Source of the DNA: Oscillospiraceae bacterium
GTDB taxonomy: Bacteria; Bacillota; Clostridia; Oscillospirales; Oscillospiraceae
Direction: 5' to 3'
NCBI GenBank assembly: GCA_022800525.1
Contig: JAAWQM010000012.1
Span: 1-56,473 of the forward strand
DNA: 56,473 nucleotides
Shown one piece after another: positions 43,260 to 51,437 of this stretch (its first letter is position 1; each line of letters begins with the position of its first letter). Both the position numbers and the translations under genes were made by a program. The notes under the pieces were generated by a model. The model searched no databases and had not been told where the DNA came from. It was given only the letters and a program-made list of their open reading frames with translations.

Positions 43260-44258
43260 TCAGGACGCGGCCGGGACATAGCTGTCCGTTGCCTCCTGCA
43301 TACGTGCCAGGCTCTGGTCAATGTCGGAGCCGTTGTAGATGCGCACCATCTCGTCGGCCACGGTGGACTTCCACTTGCGGCGGGTGGCGTTGTTGATGTA
43401 CTGCACCGCGTAGTCGAACTGGTCAAAGCATACGTCCACGTCGATCACGTAGTCAAAGGTCTTGAATACGGTGGACCAGCTTTCCTCCTGGCCCAGGTAA
43501 GCGGGGATGGCCGCGCCGGACTCGCCCTGGATGCGCTGTCCCTCCTCGCTGCCGAAGAAGCGGAGCACGTCCTTGACGGTCTCCAGGTTCTTGCCCTTGG
43601 CTGCGGTGGAGTAGCACAGGCCGTTGGAGATGGTGGCCCGTCCGTCTCCACTGGCGGGATCGGGGCATTTGGGCAGAGGCGCGATGTCCCACTTGCCCAC
43701 CATGTTGGGATAGTTGTTCAGCTCAGAGAGGAGGTTCCAGTTGCCCTCAAAAAACATGGCGCCCTGCTCGGAGAAGAAGGCGGTGCCGGGGCTGGTCTCA
43801 GCGAAGTATGCCTGATTGGGGCACCAATCGTTTTGCTGGAGGTTCACATAGTACTTGATGGCGTCGGCGGTGGCGGGCTGGGTGTATCCGGCGTAGAGGT
43901 TCTTCTCCGGGTCGAGGATATAGCCGCCGTTCTGGTAGACGAAGTTCCAGTAGCCCAGCTGCTCGTCGCTGTAGGCCATGTAGCCGTACTTACCGGTGGC
44001 GTCGTGGATCTTCCGGGAGGCGCCGGTCAGTTCATCCCAGGTCCAGTACTCGTTCCAGCTGGTGACCTGGACCTCGATCACCACATCAGGGCGCTGGGCG
44101 GTGTAGGCGTCGCAGACCGCCTGCATCCCGTCCCGCTGGGCCACATCCCAGATCTGGAAGGTCAGGTGCGTCTTACCGTCGCCCGCGCCGCAGCCGGACG
44201 CGGTCAGCAGCAGTACCAGAGCCAGGACTGCCGCCGCTTTGCGGGAAAAGGTTTTCAT
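43260..44258 (-). CDS. sugar-binding lipoprotein with internal deletion
   Basis: 332 residues from ATG 44258, behind GAGTGGAGCT. Lipobox LTASGC (Cys23). The N-terminal strand (HLTFQIWDVAQRDG, VTSWNEYW) and the C-terminal parts (YWNFVYQNGGYIL, FFSEQGAMFFEGNWN, ATISNGLCYSTAAKGKN, GSEEGQRIQGESGAAIPAY) are those of CUT1 binding proteins of about 420 residues. Between Thr73 and Trp74 the chain jumps from the EYWT of the first lobe to the WTWDEL segment that normally lies about 90 residues later. An in-frame deletion has removed the middle of lobe one, and sugar binding is probably lost or changed. Confidence 0.88.
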   Translation of the reverse strand: MKTFSRKAAAVLALVLLLTASGCGAGDGKTHLTFQIWDVAQRDGMQAVCDAYTAQRPDVVIEVQVTSWNEYWTWDELTGASRKIHDATGKYGYMAYSDEQLGYWNFVYQNGGYILDPEKNLYAGYTQPATADAIKYYVNLQQNDWCPNQAYFAETSPGTAFFSEQGAMFFEGNWNLLSELNNYPNMVGKWDIAPLPKCPDPASGDGRATISNGLCYSTAAKGKNLETVKDVLRFFGSEEGQRIQGESGAAIPAYLGQEESWSTVFKTFDYVIDVDVCFDQFDYAVQYINNATRRKWKSTVADEMVRIYNGSDIDQSLARMQEATDSYVPAAS

Positions 44259-44279
44259 AGCTCCACTCCTTTGCTTCAT

Positions 44280-44606
44280 TTCTTGCTGTTCGCCGCTCCC
44301 TGGAGCAGCGCTTGCAATGAGATGATACCTCTTTTTCCGTCACATTGTAAATGGACTGCATTATTTGAAATATACCAGAATGTTGTGAAGTGCGCTTTTC
44401 GTGCAACTCACCTCACATTCTGGTATATTATTGTGAACTTTGTTTGAACTGCTGTGTTTTTCCTCCTGTTTTTAGTGAAAATAACGATGTTTTTAGCGCG
44501 GTAATTCTGTTTTTCCCAGAATCAGGCAATCCGTCCCCTCCGTCGATATGCCAAAATGCATGATTTCTGGAAACTTCTGGCAGCGGCGGCCGGCCTCCGC
44601 CCGCCC
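44280..44606. other. regulatory region upstream of the galactoside importer
   Basis: No gene seen. It contains a minus-strand TACAAT (44349-44344) with only a weak -35 (TATTTC) and, overlapping that -35, the large inverted repeat at 44370-44428. The rest, to 44606, shows nothing recognisable. Confidence 0.5.
44370..44428. promoter_or_regulatory. large inverted repeat upstream of the binding-protein gene
   Basis: Perfect 14-base arms ATATACCAGAATGT (44370-44383) and ACATTCTGGTATAT (44415-44428), 31 bases apart, which equals about three helical turns between arm edges. The proximal arm overlaps the weak -35 region of the minus-strand promoter. This fits an activator site, possibly for the AraC-type protein encoded at 38226. 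Confidence 0.6.
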
Positions 44607-44635
44607 TTGACTTTATTCTGCGGCAAGTATATACT
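44607..44635 (+). promoter_or_regulatory. tldD promoter
   Basis: TTGACT (44607-44612), 17-base spacer, TATACT (44630-44635). Confidence 0.8.
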
Positions 44636-44731
44636 GGGGGATAACAGACTGTCTTGACCACCCGTCGGGCCCAAACGGAGCGCCGCCGGACAGCGCCTGG
44701 GAAAGACGTCAGAACAACAGGAGGTTTGCAG

Positions 44732-46111
44732 ATGATTTCAAAAGAGATTTGCGAGCGCGTGCTGCAAAAGGCCGCCTCCACCGGTGCGGATTATGCCGAG
44801 CTCTTCGCGGAAGACACCCTGCACCACTACATCGACCTGATGGGCGGCAAGGTGGATTCCGTGCATGACGCACAGATCGCCGGAGCCGCCGTGCGGGTAT
44901 TCCTGGGCCTGCGCAGCGTGATGGCGACCACGGTGGACACCAGCGAGGCCGGACTGCTGCGCTGCGCCCAGCGGGCCGCCGAAGCCCTGGCGGAGGGCAG
45001 GGCGGAGGTGTCCATCACCCTGCGGGAGCGCCTGTCCGGAGACATCCACCCCATCCGCATTGTCCCCGCCAGTGTGCCCAACGCGGACAAGATCACTATT
45101 TTGAAGGACGCCTGCTCCGCCGCCAGCGGCTATGACGCCGCCGTGAAGCAGGTGACGGGGACGCTGCTGGATGTGGACCACCGCATCCTGGTGGCTACCA
45201 GCGAGGGCCTGTGGACCCAGGACCGCCAGATCCGTACCCGGATGATGATCCAGGCCGTGGCTGAGATCAACGGCGAGACCCAGACCGGCATGTGTGGTCC
45301 CGGCGCAAGGCGCGGCATGGAGCTGTTCGAGACGGTGGACCCCGCCTCCGTGGGCCGGGAGGCCGCCCGTCAGGCCGTCACCATGGCCGGAGCGGGCTAC
45401 TGCCCCGCCGGCGTGATGCCCGTGGCCATCGGCAACGGCTTCGGCGGCGTCATCTTCCACGAGGCCTGCGGCCACTCCCTGGAGGCCGCCAGCGTGGCCT
45501 ACGGCAACAGCCAGTTCTGCGGTAAGCTGGGTCAGAAGATCGCCCATGAGAAGGTCACCGCCATCGACGACGGCACCCTCCCCAACGAGTGGGGCTCCAT
45601 CAACATCGACGACGAGGGCGCCCCCGCCCAGCGCAACGTCCTCATTGAAAACGGCGTGCTCAAGTCCTACATGATCGACAAGTTCAACGGCCGCCGCATG
45701 GGGATGCCCTCCACCGGCAGCTCCCGCCGCCAGAGCTTCAGCTACGTCCCCACCTCCCGCATGACCAACACCTTCATCGCCCCCGGCAGCGACAGGGACG
45801 AGGACATCATCGCCTCCATCGAGTACGGCCTGTACGCCAAGCAGATGGGCGGCGGCTCGGTCAATCCGATCACCGGCGAGTTCAATTTCGCCGTCAATGA
45901 GGGCTATATCATCCGGAACGGCAAGGTCTGCGAGCCGGTGCGCGGCGCAAGCCTGGTGGGCAAGGGCTCCGATGTCATCCAGAAGATTGACATGGTGGGC
46001 GGCGGCCTGAAGCTCGGGCAGGGCATGTGCGGCGCGTCCAGCGGCAGCATCCCCGCCAACGTAGGCCAGCCGCTTATCCGCGTTTCTTCCATCACCGTGG
46101 GCGGCAGATAA
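44732..46111 (+). CDS. tldD: metalloprotease TldD
   Basis: 459 residues from ATG 44732, seven bases after AGGAGG. The zinc motif HEACGH is at residues 243-247 within GGVIFHEACGHSLEA. With PmbA/TldE it forms the TldD/E heterodimer, which trims unfolded peptides and in enteric bacteria matures microcin B17 and degrades CcdA. Here it is followed by pmbA after 15 bases, so a TldD/E complex is expected. No peptide-toxin precursor was seen nearby. Confidence 0.95.
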   Translation: MISKEICERVLQKAASTGADYAELFAEDTLHHYIDLMGGKVDSVHDAQIAGAAVRVFLGLRSVMATTVDTSEAGLLRCAQRAAEALAEGRAEVSITLRERLSGDIHPIRIVPASVPNADKITILKDACSAASGYDAAVKQVTGTLLDVDHRILVATSEGLWTQDRQIRTRMMIQAVAEINGETQTGMCGPGARRGMELFETVDPASVGREAARQAVTMAGAGYCPAGVMPVAIGNGFGGVIFHEACGHSLEAASVAYGNSQFCGKLGQKIAHEKVTAIDDGTLPNEWGSINIDDEGAPAQRNVLIENGVLKSYMIDKFNGRRMGMPSTGSSRRQSFSYVPTSRMTNTFIAPGSDRDEDIIASIEYGLYAKQMGGGSVNPITGEFNFAVNEGYIIRNGKVCEPVRGASLVGKGSDVIQKIDMVGGGLKLGQGMCGASSGSIPANVGQPLIRVSSITVGGR

Positions 46112-46126
46112 AGGAGGGGTTTCGCT

Positions 46127-47482
46127 ATGGATTTTCAGACATTCCGTCAGGTGGCAGCCGAGGAGGCCGCCGCGCTGCAGATCGAAGAGTATGAGCTGTA
46201 CTATCAGCTGGAGGAGAGCGCGTCCGCGGACGCCTTCCGCCACGAGATCAAAGAAGTCTCCGCCGCCAGCGAGGGCGGCGTCTGCCTGCGCTGTCTGGTG
46301 AACGGCAGGATGGGCTATGCCTCCACCCAGCGGCTCAGTGAGGAGAGCGCCCGCTCCCTGGTGCGCCGCGCCGCCGGAAACGCCGCCGTGCTGGAGACCT
46401 CCGACCCGGAATTCCTGGTGAAGACCGGGCAGAGCTATCAGCCTGTGTCCACAAACAACGCCGCCCTGCCCGACGCCGCCGCCCTGCGCAGGACGGCCCT
46501 GTCGGGACAGGATGCCCTCTACGCCCAGCCCGGCGTGGTGGACGGCAGCACGACCAGCGTTTTCGCCGAGCGCGTCTGCATCGCCATCCACAACTCCCAC
46601 GGGCTGGACCTGCAATACGAGAACACCATCACCAGCGTCTCAATGGAAGCTGTGGTCAGCGACGGCGCAGAGGACGGCGAGAAGGCCACCGAGTTCCGCA
46701 TCTGCGCGGGCGCTCTGGACCAGCTGGACCTGCCCGCCACCGCCAGGGAGATCGCCAGCGACGCCCGTGACGCCCTGGGCGCAGGCGTCGCCCCCACCGG
46801 GAACATGCCGGTCATTTTCTCGCCCAAGGCGATGTCCCTGCTGCTCAACGGCTTCGCGGAAGTCTTTTCCGCCGAAAACGCCCAGAAGGGCCTCTCCCTG
46901 CTGAAGGGCAAGGAGGGCACGGTCATCGCCGCCCCGTCCGTCACCCTGGTGGATGACCCCTTCTATGAGACCAGCGCCATGCCCATGCCCTTTGACGCGG
47001 AGGGAACCCCCACCCGGCGGAAAAATGTGATCGAAAACGGCGTGCTGAACACCCTGCTGTACAACCTCAGCACCGCCGCCGCAGCCGGGAAGGCTACCAC
47101 CGGCAACGCGTCCAAATCCAGATATGATTCCAAAATCAACATCCAGCCCTTCACCATGTACCTCGCCAGCGGCGGGTTGACCCAGGAGCAGCTGCTGCAA
47201 AAGGCGCAGAACGGGGTGCTCATCACTTCCCTGGGCGGCCTGCACGCGGGAGCCAACGCCATCAGCGGCGATTTCTCCCTGCAAAGCGCGGGCTTCCTGA
47301 TTGAAAATGGCCAGAAGACCTCGCCAGTGCGCTCCTTTACCGTGGCCGGAAACTTCTTCGACCTGCTGAAAGGCATCACTGCCATTGCCAACGATCCCCA
47401 GCCGCCGGTCTTCCCCGCCTCCTCCACCGCTTTTATCAGCCCCAGCGTGCTGGTGGAGGGCCTGTCCATCGCGGGTAAATGA
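46127..47482 (+). CDS. pmbA: TldD/PmbA-family protein PmbA (TldE)
   Basis: 451 residues, RBS AAAGGAGGGG. It shares the TldD fold but lacks HExxH, as expected for the non-catalytic TldE/PmbA partner. Recognisable parts are EFRICAGALDQLDLP, GNMPVIFSPKAMSLLL, EGTPTRRKNVIENGVLN and TSLGGLHAGANAISGDFSL. It completes the active site of TldD in the heterodimer. Co-transcribed with tldD. Confidence 0.92.
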   Translation: MDFQTFRQVAAEEAAALQIEEYELYYQLEESASADAFRHEIKEVSAASEGGVCLRCLVNGRMGYASTQRLSEESARSLVRRAAGNAAVLETSDPEFLVKTGQSYQPVSTNNAALPDAAALRRTALSGQDALYAQPGVVDGSTTSVFAERVCIAIHNSHGLDLQYENTITSVSMEAVVSDGAEDGEKATEFRICAGALDQLDLPATAREIASDARDALGAGVAPTGNMPVIFSPKAMSLLLNGFAEVFSAENAQKGLSLLKGKEGTVIAAPSVTLVDDPFYETSAMPMPFDAEGTPTRRKNVIENGVLNTLLYNLSTAAAAGKATTGNASKSRYDSKINIQPFTMYLASGGLTQEQLLQKAQNGVLITSLGGLHAGANAISGDFSLQSAGFLIENGQKTSPVRSFTVAGNFFDLLKGITAIANDPQPPVFPASSTAFISPSVLVEGLSIAGK

Positions 47483-47520
47483 GAAAAGCAGCCAATTTCT
47501 CATTTTTTTCGCAAAATCGG

Positions 47521-47550
47521 TTGACAAATCTACCGGAAGGCTGTTATACT
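47521..47550 (+). promoter_or_regulatory. rplU promoter
   Basis: TTGACA (47521-47526), 18-base spacer, TATACT (47545-47550), directly before the L21 leader. Confidence 0.85.
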
Positions 47551-47551
47551 A

Positions 47552-47656
47552 GATGAGCCGCTTTGAATGGGCTCAAGTGCGCGCAAGCGCCGCCTACGAC
47601 AGCGTGCCCGTAAAGAAGCGTCGGTAAGCGCTTCATAATAAAGGAAAGTGAGGTGC
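47552..47656 (+). ncRNA. ribosomal protein L21 leader RNA
   Basis: The segment between the promoter and rplU matches the conserved L21 leader of Firmicutes (Rfam L21_leader): the stem GAGCC/GGCTC followed by AAGTGCGCGCAAGCGCCGC, then CCTACGACAGCGTGCCCG, TAAAGAAGCG and GGTAAGCGCTTCATAATAAAGG. It is thought to mediate feedback control of the rplU-prp-rpmA operon by L21. Recognition is by sequence memory and position. Confidence 0.85.
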
Positions 47657-47663
47657 AAAAGGA

Positions 47664-47975
47664 ATGCACGCGATCATCGTTACTGGCGGAAAACAGTACA
47701 AGGTGAGCGAGGGCGAGACCCTCTTCATCGAGAAGCTGCCCAATGAGGCGGGGGATACGGTCACCTTTGACCAGGTCCTGGCCATCCTGGACGGCGACAG
47801 CGCCACCATCGGCGCTCCCACCGTGGCCGGCGCCACCGTGGAGGCCTCTGTCGTGAAGAACGGCAAGGGCAAGAAGATCCGCATCTTCAAGTACAATCCC
47901 AAGAAGGGCTATCGCAAGCGTCAGGGCCACCGTCAGCCCTATACCAAGGTTGAGATCAAGAAGATCAGCGCCTAA
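47664..47975 (+). CDS. rplU: 50S ribosomal protein L21
   Basis: 103 residues, the normal length. It starts [20 protein letters not shown] and ends with the L21 signature [17 protein letters not shown]. It is a 23S rRNA-binding protein of the large subunit. It opens the conserved rplU-prp-rpmA operon behind the L21 leader. Confidence 0.98.
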   Translation: MHAIIVTGGKQYKVSEGETLFIEKLPNEAGDTVTFDQVLAILDGDSATIGAPTVAGATVEASVVKNGKGKKIRIFKYNPKKGYRKRQGHRQPYTKVEIKKISA

Positions 47976-47978
47976 GGC

Positions 47979-48311
47979 ATGACGACGGTCACCTTCTATA
48001 CGGAGGGGCGGCGGATCGTAGGCTTTGACGCCTCCGGCCACAGCGGTTTTGCTCAGGCCGGAGAGGACATTGTCTGCGCCGCTGTCACCAGCACGGTGCG
48101 CCTGGTGGAGTGCGTCCTTAACGACGTGATGGGCCTGTGCGCTTCTGTGAAGGTCAGCGAAAAAAACGCGTTGATTTCCCTCCGTCTTCCCGGTTCGCTG
48201 GGACAGGCTGCGGAGCATACCTGCCAGACGCTTTTGGCGGGTATGATGGTCTACCTCAGCGAGCTCCACATGGAATATCCCAACAATATCGAGGTTCTGG
48301 AGGCCGAATAA
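47979..48311 (+). CDS. prp: ribosomal-processing cysteine protease Prp
   Basis: 110 residues. The catalytic pair is His21 and Cys33 in [20 protein letters not shown]. Prp removes the N-terminal extension of ribosomal protein L27 in Firmicutes and related bacteria, and the L27 encoded next carries the cleavage sequence. The gene starts three bases after the rplU stop. Formerly annotated YsxB. Confidence 0.95.
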   Translation: MTTVTFYTEGRRIVGFDASGHSGFAQAGEDIVCAAVTSTVRLVECVLNDVMGLCASVKVSEKNALISLRLPGSLGQAAEHTCQTLLAGMMVYLSELHMEYPNNIEVLEAE

Positions 48312-48352
48312 GCCTCTGGCCTCACATCTTTCAGAAAGGATGGCACACGATC

Positions 48353-48631
48353 ATGATGAACATTGGTCTTCAGTTCTTCGCCCACAAGAAGGGCGTCGGT
48401 TCCACCAAGAACGGCCGTGATTCCGAGAGCAAGCGCCTGGGGCCCAAGCGGGCTGACGGTCAGCATGTTCTGGCCGGCAACATCCTGGTCCGCCAGCGCG
48501 GCACCCACATCCACCCCGGCGTGAACGTTGGCCGCGGCAGCGACGATACGCTGTATGCCAAGGCAGACGGCGTGGTGCGCTTTGAGCGCCTGGGCCGCGA
48601 TCGGAAGCAGGTCTCTGTTTACGAGGCTTGA
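48353..48631 (+). CDS. rpmA: 50S ribosomal protein L27 with Prp-cleaved extension
   Basis: 92 residues from ATG 48353 (ATG 48356 is equally possible; AAGGA is 12 bases upstream). The N-terminus [18 protein letters not shown] contains the Prp site LQFF|AHKKG. The mature tail reaches the peptidyl-transferase centre, so removal of the extension is required in Firmicutes. [17 protein letters not shown] and [10 protein letters not shown] are invariant L27 segments. Confidence 0.98.
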   Translation: MMNIGLQFFAHKKGVGSTKNGRDSESKRLGPKRADGQHVLAGNILVRQRGTHIHPGVNVGRGSDDTLYAKADGVVRFERLGRDRKQVSVYEA

Positions 48632-48646
48632 CGCGCAGAGCATTCT

Positions 48647-48682
48647 CAGGGCCGGAGCTCCCGTATGGGAGCTCCGGCCCTG
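48647..48682. terminator. bidirectional stem-loop between rpmA and pyrI
   Basis: Perfect 16-base arms CAGGGCCGGAGCTCCC / GGGAGCTCCGGCCCTG around GTAT. No T-run on either side, so it may act as a transcript-end stabiliser as much as a terminator. Confidence 0.7.
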
Positions 48683-48704
48683 AACATATACCGGAGGGCG
48701 CTGA

Positions 48705-49124
48705 TTATTTCCCCGCCTGGGTCTCGCAGTACAGGCAGCGGTAAATGCGTCTACTCCGGTCGGTCAGCTTGAACACCTGGGGCAGCTCCTGCTCCACGGA
48801 GGTGATGCACCGGGGGTTCTTGCAGAAAATCACGCCGGTGATCCGCTCCGGCAGGTTCAGCTGCCGCTTCTCCACCCGCTCGCCGTCCTTGATGATGTTG
48901 ACGGTGATATTGGGGTCCACGTATCCGATCACGTCCCAGTCCAGGTCCAGATTCTGGTCGATCTTGATAATGTCCTTCTTCCCCAGCTTCCTGCTGGCGA
49001 CGTTTTTCAGAATCGCCACAGAGCAGTCCAGCTCGCCCAGGCCAAGAATCTGGTACAGCTCCATGGCTTTCCCGGCAGCGATGTGGTCGATCACGATGCC
49101 GTTTTTAATCGAATCAATCGTCAT
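48705..49124 (-). CDS. pyrI: aspartate carbamoyltransferase regulatory subunit
   Basis: 139 residues, RBS GGGAGGAGTACGGATA. The nucleotide-binding domain (IKNGIVIDHIAAGKAMELY) is followed by the four-cysteine zinc site: Cys101, Cys106, Cys130, Cys133 (CKNPRC and CLYC). It makes the catalytic subunit allosterically sensitive to CTP and ATP. B. subtilis lacks PyrI; Clostridia often have it. It is last in the pyrE-pyrB-pyrI unit, 16 bases after pyrB. Confidence 0.96.
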   Translation of the reverse strand: MTIDSIKNGIVIDHIAAGKAMELYQILGLGELDCSVAILKNVASRKLGKKDIIKIDQNLDLDWDVIGYVDPNITVNIIKDGERVEKRQLNLPERITGVIFCKNPRCITSVEQELPQVFKLTDRSRRIYRCLYCETQAGK

Positions 49125-49140
49125 TATCCGTACTCCTCCC

Positions 49141-50064
49141 TTACTGGATGCCCAGCAGCTTCATGATGAGCGCCATGCGGATATACCGGCCGTAGCGCAC
49201 CTGCTTGAAATACGCGGCCCTGGGATCCTTGTCCACCGCCACGCTGATCTCGTTGACGCGGGGCAGCGGGTGGAGGATGGACAGGTCCTCCTTGGCGCCC
49301 ACCAGCTTCTCCGGCGTGAGAATATAGCTGTCCTTCAGGCGCAGGTAGTCCTCCTCATTGAAGAACCGCTCCCGCTGGACGCGGGTCATATAGAGGATGT
49401 CCAGCTCCGGCATGACCGACTCCAGGCTGGTGGTCTGAACGTAGGGGATGCCGTTTTTCTGGAGGACCTCCTTCTTGACATAGCTGGGCAGCTTCAGCTC
49501 GTCCGGGGAGACCAGAACGATCCTGGTGCCCCTGTAGCGGCTCATGGCGGAAATGAGGGAGTGGACCGTGCGGCCAAATTTCAGATCGCCGCAGAAGCCC
49601 ACGGTCAGGTCCTCGAACCGGCCCTTCTCATGATGGATGGTCAGCAGGTCCGTCAGGGTCTGGGTAGGGTGGTTATGGCCGCCGTCACCGGCGTTGATGA
49701 CGGGCACCATGGAGTGCTGAGCGGCCACCAGGGGCGCGCCCTCCTTGGGGTGGCGCATGGCGATGATGTCGCTGTAGCAGGAGACTGTGCGCACGGTGTC
49801 CGCCACGCTCTCCCCCTTGGCGGCGGAGGAGCTGGACGCCTCGGAGAACCCCAGCACCTGCCCGCCCAGGCTCAGCATGGCGGACTCGAAGCTCAGGCGG
49901 GTACGGGTGGACGGCTCGAAAAACAGAGTCGCCAGGATTTTACCGTCGCACTTGTGGGCGTAGGCGGCGGGGTCTCTGATGATCCTTGTGCCCACGTCCA
50001 CCAGCTCGTCGATTTCCTGGGTGGACAGCTCCAGAATGTCGATCAGGCTTCTTACGTTTTCCAT
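49141..50064 (-). CDS. pyrB: aspartate carbamoyltransferase catalytic subunit
   Basis: 307 residues from ATG 50064, behind GGAGGTAAAAAGTAAA. The carbamoyl-phosphate-binding motif is [15 protein letters not shown], and [19 protein letters not shown] and HPLPRVNEI are conserved. It makes carbamoyl aspartate, the second step of pyrimidine synthesis. It starts one base after the pyrE stop and would form the dodecamer with PyrI. Confidence 0.97.
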   Translation of the reverse strand: MENVRSLIDILELSTQEIDELVDVGTRIIRDPAAYAHKCDGKILATLFFEPSTRTRLSFESAMLSLGGQVLGFSEASSSSAAKGESVADTVRTVSCYSDIIAMRHPKEGAPLVAAQHSMVPVINAGDGGHNHPTQTLTDLLTIHHEKGRFEDLTVGFCGDLKFGRTVHSLISAMSRYRGTRIVLVSPDELKLPSYVKKEVLQKNGIPYVQTTSLESVMPELDILYMTRVQRERFFNEEDYLRLKDSYILTPEKLVGAKEDLSILHPLPRVNEISVAVDKDPRAAYFKQVRYGRYIRMALIMKLLGIQ

Positions 50065-50065
50065 T

Positions 50066-50713
50066 TTACTTTTTACCTCCAATCCATGATTCATCCGACG
50101 GGTTGTCGCGGAAGGCCAGCAGCCGGGCGATGTCCTCCGGCCTGATATACTTCTCCTCCGCCGCGACCTGCGCAATGGCGTCAAAGCAGGTGAGGCTGAC
50201 GCTCCTCACATTTGCCGCCGCCAGACGCTCCAGACCCTTCTGCATCCCATAGGTGAAGATGCAGACGATGCCCAGCACCTCCGCGCCCGCCTCCCGCAGG
50301 ACGTTGACCACCTCGATGACGCTGCCGCCGGTGGAGATCAGGTCCTCCACCACGACCACCTTCTGGCCCTTCTCCAGCCTTCCCTCGATCTGGTTCTGCC
50401 GGCCGTGGTCCTTGCTGCCGGAGCGGACGTAGCCCATGGGGAGGCCCATGATATGGGCGGTGATGGCGGCATGGGCGATTCCGGCGGTGGAGGTGCCCAT
50501 GAGGACCTCCGCGCCGGGGTATTCCCGCCGGATGGTCTCCGCCAGGGCGTTTTCCACGTCGCTGCGGACCTCCGGCGCGGTGAGGGTTAGGCGGTTGTCA
50601 CAGTAGACCGGGCTCTTGATGCCGCTGGCCCAGGTGAAGGGCTCCTCCGGGCGGAAGAACACGGCCTTGATGCTGAGAAGGTCCTTTGCGATGAGCTTTG
50701 AGATGTTTTCCAT
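50066..50713 (-). CDS. pyrE: orotate phosphoribosyltransferase
   Basis: 215 residues, RBS AAAAGGAG. The PRPP-binding loop is [40 protein letters not shown] (shown as [16 protein letters not shown] core) is the orotate side and [14 protein letters not shown] the flexible loop. It joins orotate to PRPP giving OMP. It is first of a second pyr unit, separated from pyrF by the XRE module; no strong promoter was found in the 120 bases upstream, which hold repeats of GGTAACGCAG. Confidence 0.96.
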   Translation of the reverse strand: MENISKLIAKDLLSIKAVFFRPEEPFTWASGIKSPVYCDNRLTLTAPEVRSDVENALAETIRREYPGAEVLMGTSTAGIAHAAITAHIMGLPMGYVRSGSKDHGRQNQIEGRLEKGQKVVVVEDLISTGGSVIEVVNVLREAGAEVLGIVCIFTYGMQKGLERLAAANVRSVSLTCFDAIAQVAAEEKYIRPEDIARLLAFRDNPSDESWIGGKK

Positions 50714-50756
50714 GCTGTTCTCCTTTTATCGTCTTTCGTTATCATATATCCATATT

Positions 50757-50841
50757 GGTAACGCAGGGGATACCGAATCGGCATCTGCGCTGGTAACGCA
50801 GGGACCACGCAGGGGCGGTTGATATACCTTTCTGCGTTACC
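50757..50841. repeat. GGTAACGCAG repeats upstream of pyrE
   Basis: Two direct copies GGTAACGCAGGG (50757-50768, 50792-50803) and one inverted copy CTGCGTTACC (50832-50841), the last overlapping the end of the XRE gene. The outer copies could form a long hairpin. Confidence 0.6.
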
Positions 50842-51058
50842 GGTTAACCTCCGGATTATCCGTGCGGCCAACCAAATAATCAATTGATACACCGAAATAA
50901 TCCGCCAAAATCATGAGATTGCGCACCTCGGGATAGTTTTTCCCTCTTTCATAGGTAGATACGGAATCCTGTTTCGTCCCAATAATTTCCTCCATTGCAG
51001 TTTGTGTCATACCGTGTTTTATGCGCAAATCTTTTATTCTTTCTGCAAAATTTGCCAT
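50837..51058 (-). CDS. XRE-family repressor
   Basis: 73 residues that are almost wholly a helix-turn-helix: IKDLRIKHGMTQTAMEEIIG, TKQDSVSTYERGKNYPEVRN, LMILADYFGVSIDYLVGRTD. The RBS is GAAGGT. It is divergent from the 51144 gene, and a perfect palindrome between them (51088-51121) is its probable operator. Such short Cro/cI-like regulators belong to phage, mobile elements or toxin-antitoxin pairs. It has no known part in pyrimidine control. Confidence 0.9.
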   Translation of the reverse strand: MANFAERIKDLRIKHGMTQTAMEEIIGTKQDSVSTYERGKNYPEVRNLMILADYFGVSIDYLVGRTDNPEVNR

Positions 51059-51087
51059 AGTACCTTCAAAATTCTCCTGACAGAACA

Positions 51088-51121
51088 GATTAAACTCGTT
51101 ATAACGGTTACGAGTTTAATC
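51088..51121. promoter_or_regulatory. palindromic operator between the divergent XRE and DUF6809-like genes
   Basis: Perfect 12-base arms GATTAAACTCGT (51088-51099) and ACGAGTTTAATC (51110-51121) with a 10-base centre. It is placed 29 bases from the XRE ATG and 22 bases from the plus-strand ATG, so bound protein would cover both ribosome-binding/promoter regions. Confidence 0.75.
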
Positions 51122-51143
51122 TTCAATACAAGGGAGTACACAA

Positions 51144-51437
51144 ATGAATGAACTAATGAAAGCGCTGATTTTTACCCTGGATGCAGTCCCGCCATCTGAA
51201 GAGGCGAGTCAAGCCAGCAAAGCGGCTAACCCTGCCATTCAGGCCGCGCAGAAGCGGCTGACCAACCTGGAATTCGATAACTTATGGGAAGCCATTTCAA
51301 ACATCGAACACGCCAGCGAGCTGGACAACTTCACGATGGGCTTCCGTCTGGGGGGCCAGCTGACCCTGGAGGGCCTGCGGCCAATCTATCCTACAGACCA
51401 AGCAGCCGTCTCAGCGCCGCCATGTCCTCCGCAATGA
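51144..51437 (+). CDS. DUF6809-like small protein
   Basis: 97 residues, RBS AAGGGAG. The pattern MNELMKAL at the start, LEFDNLWEAISNIEHASEL and FTMGFRLGGQLTLEGL near the end resembles DUF6809, small proteins of unknown function common in mobile regions of clostridial genomes. The last 15 residues are Pro/Ala-rich and read antisense into the end of the HAD gene (47-base overlap), so the original stop may have been lost. It is controlled, by inference, by the divergent XRE repressor. Confidence 0.6.
   Translation: MNELMKALIFTLDAVPPSEEASQASKAANPAIQAAQKRLTNLEFDNLWEAISNIEHASELDNFTMGFRLGGQLTLEGLRPIYPTDQAAVSAPPCPPQ

Noticed and set aside
41384-43396. 670-codon plus-strand frame, His/Gly/Glu-rich
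   Set aside because: Antisense of the two permease genes; composition reflects reverse-complemented membrane-protein codons.
44738-46615. 625-codon minus-strand frame opposite tldD
   Set aside because: Antisense shadow of tldD-pmbA without motif or start signal.
50714-50836. PyrR attenuator or other pyr riboswitch before pyrE
   Set aside because: No PyrR-binding loop, antiterminator or T-run was seen; the stretch shows only the GGTAACGCAG repeats.
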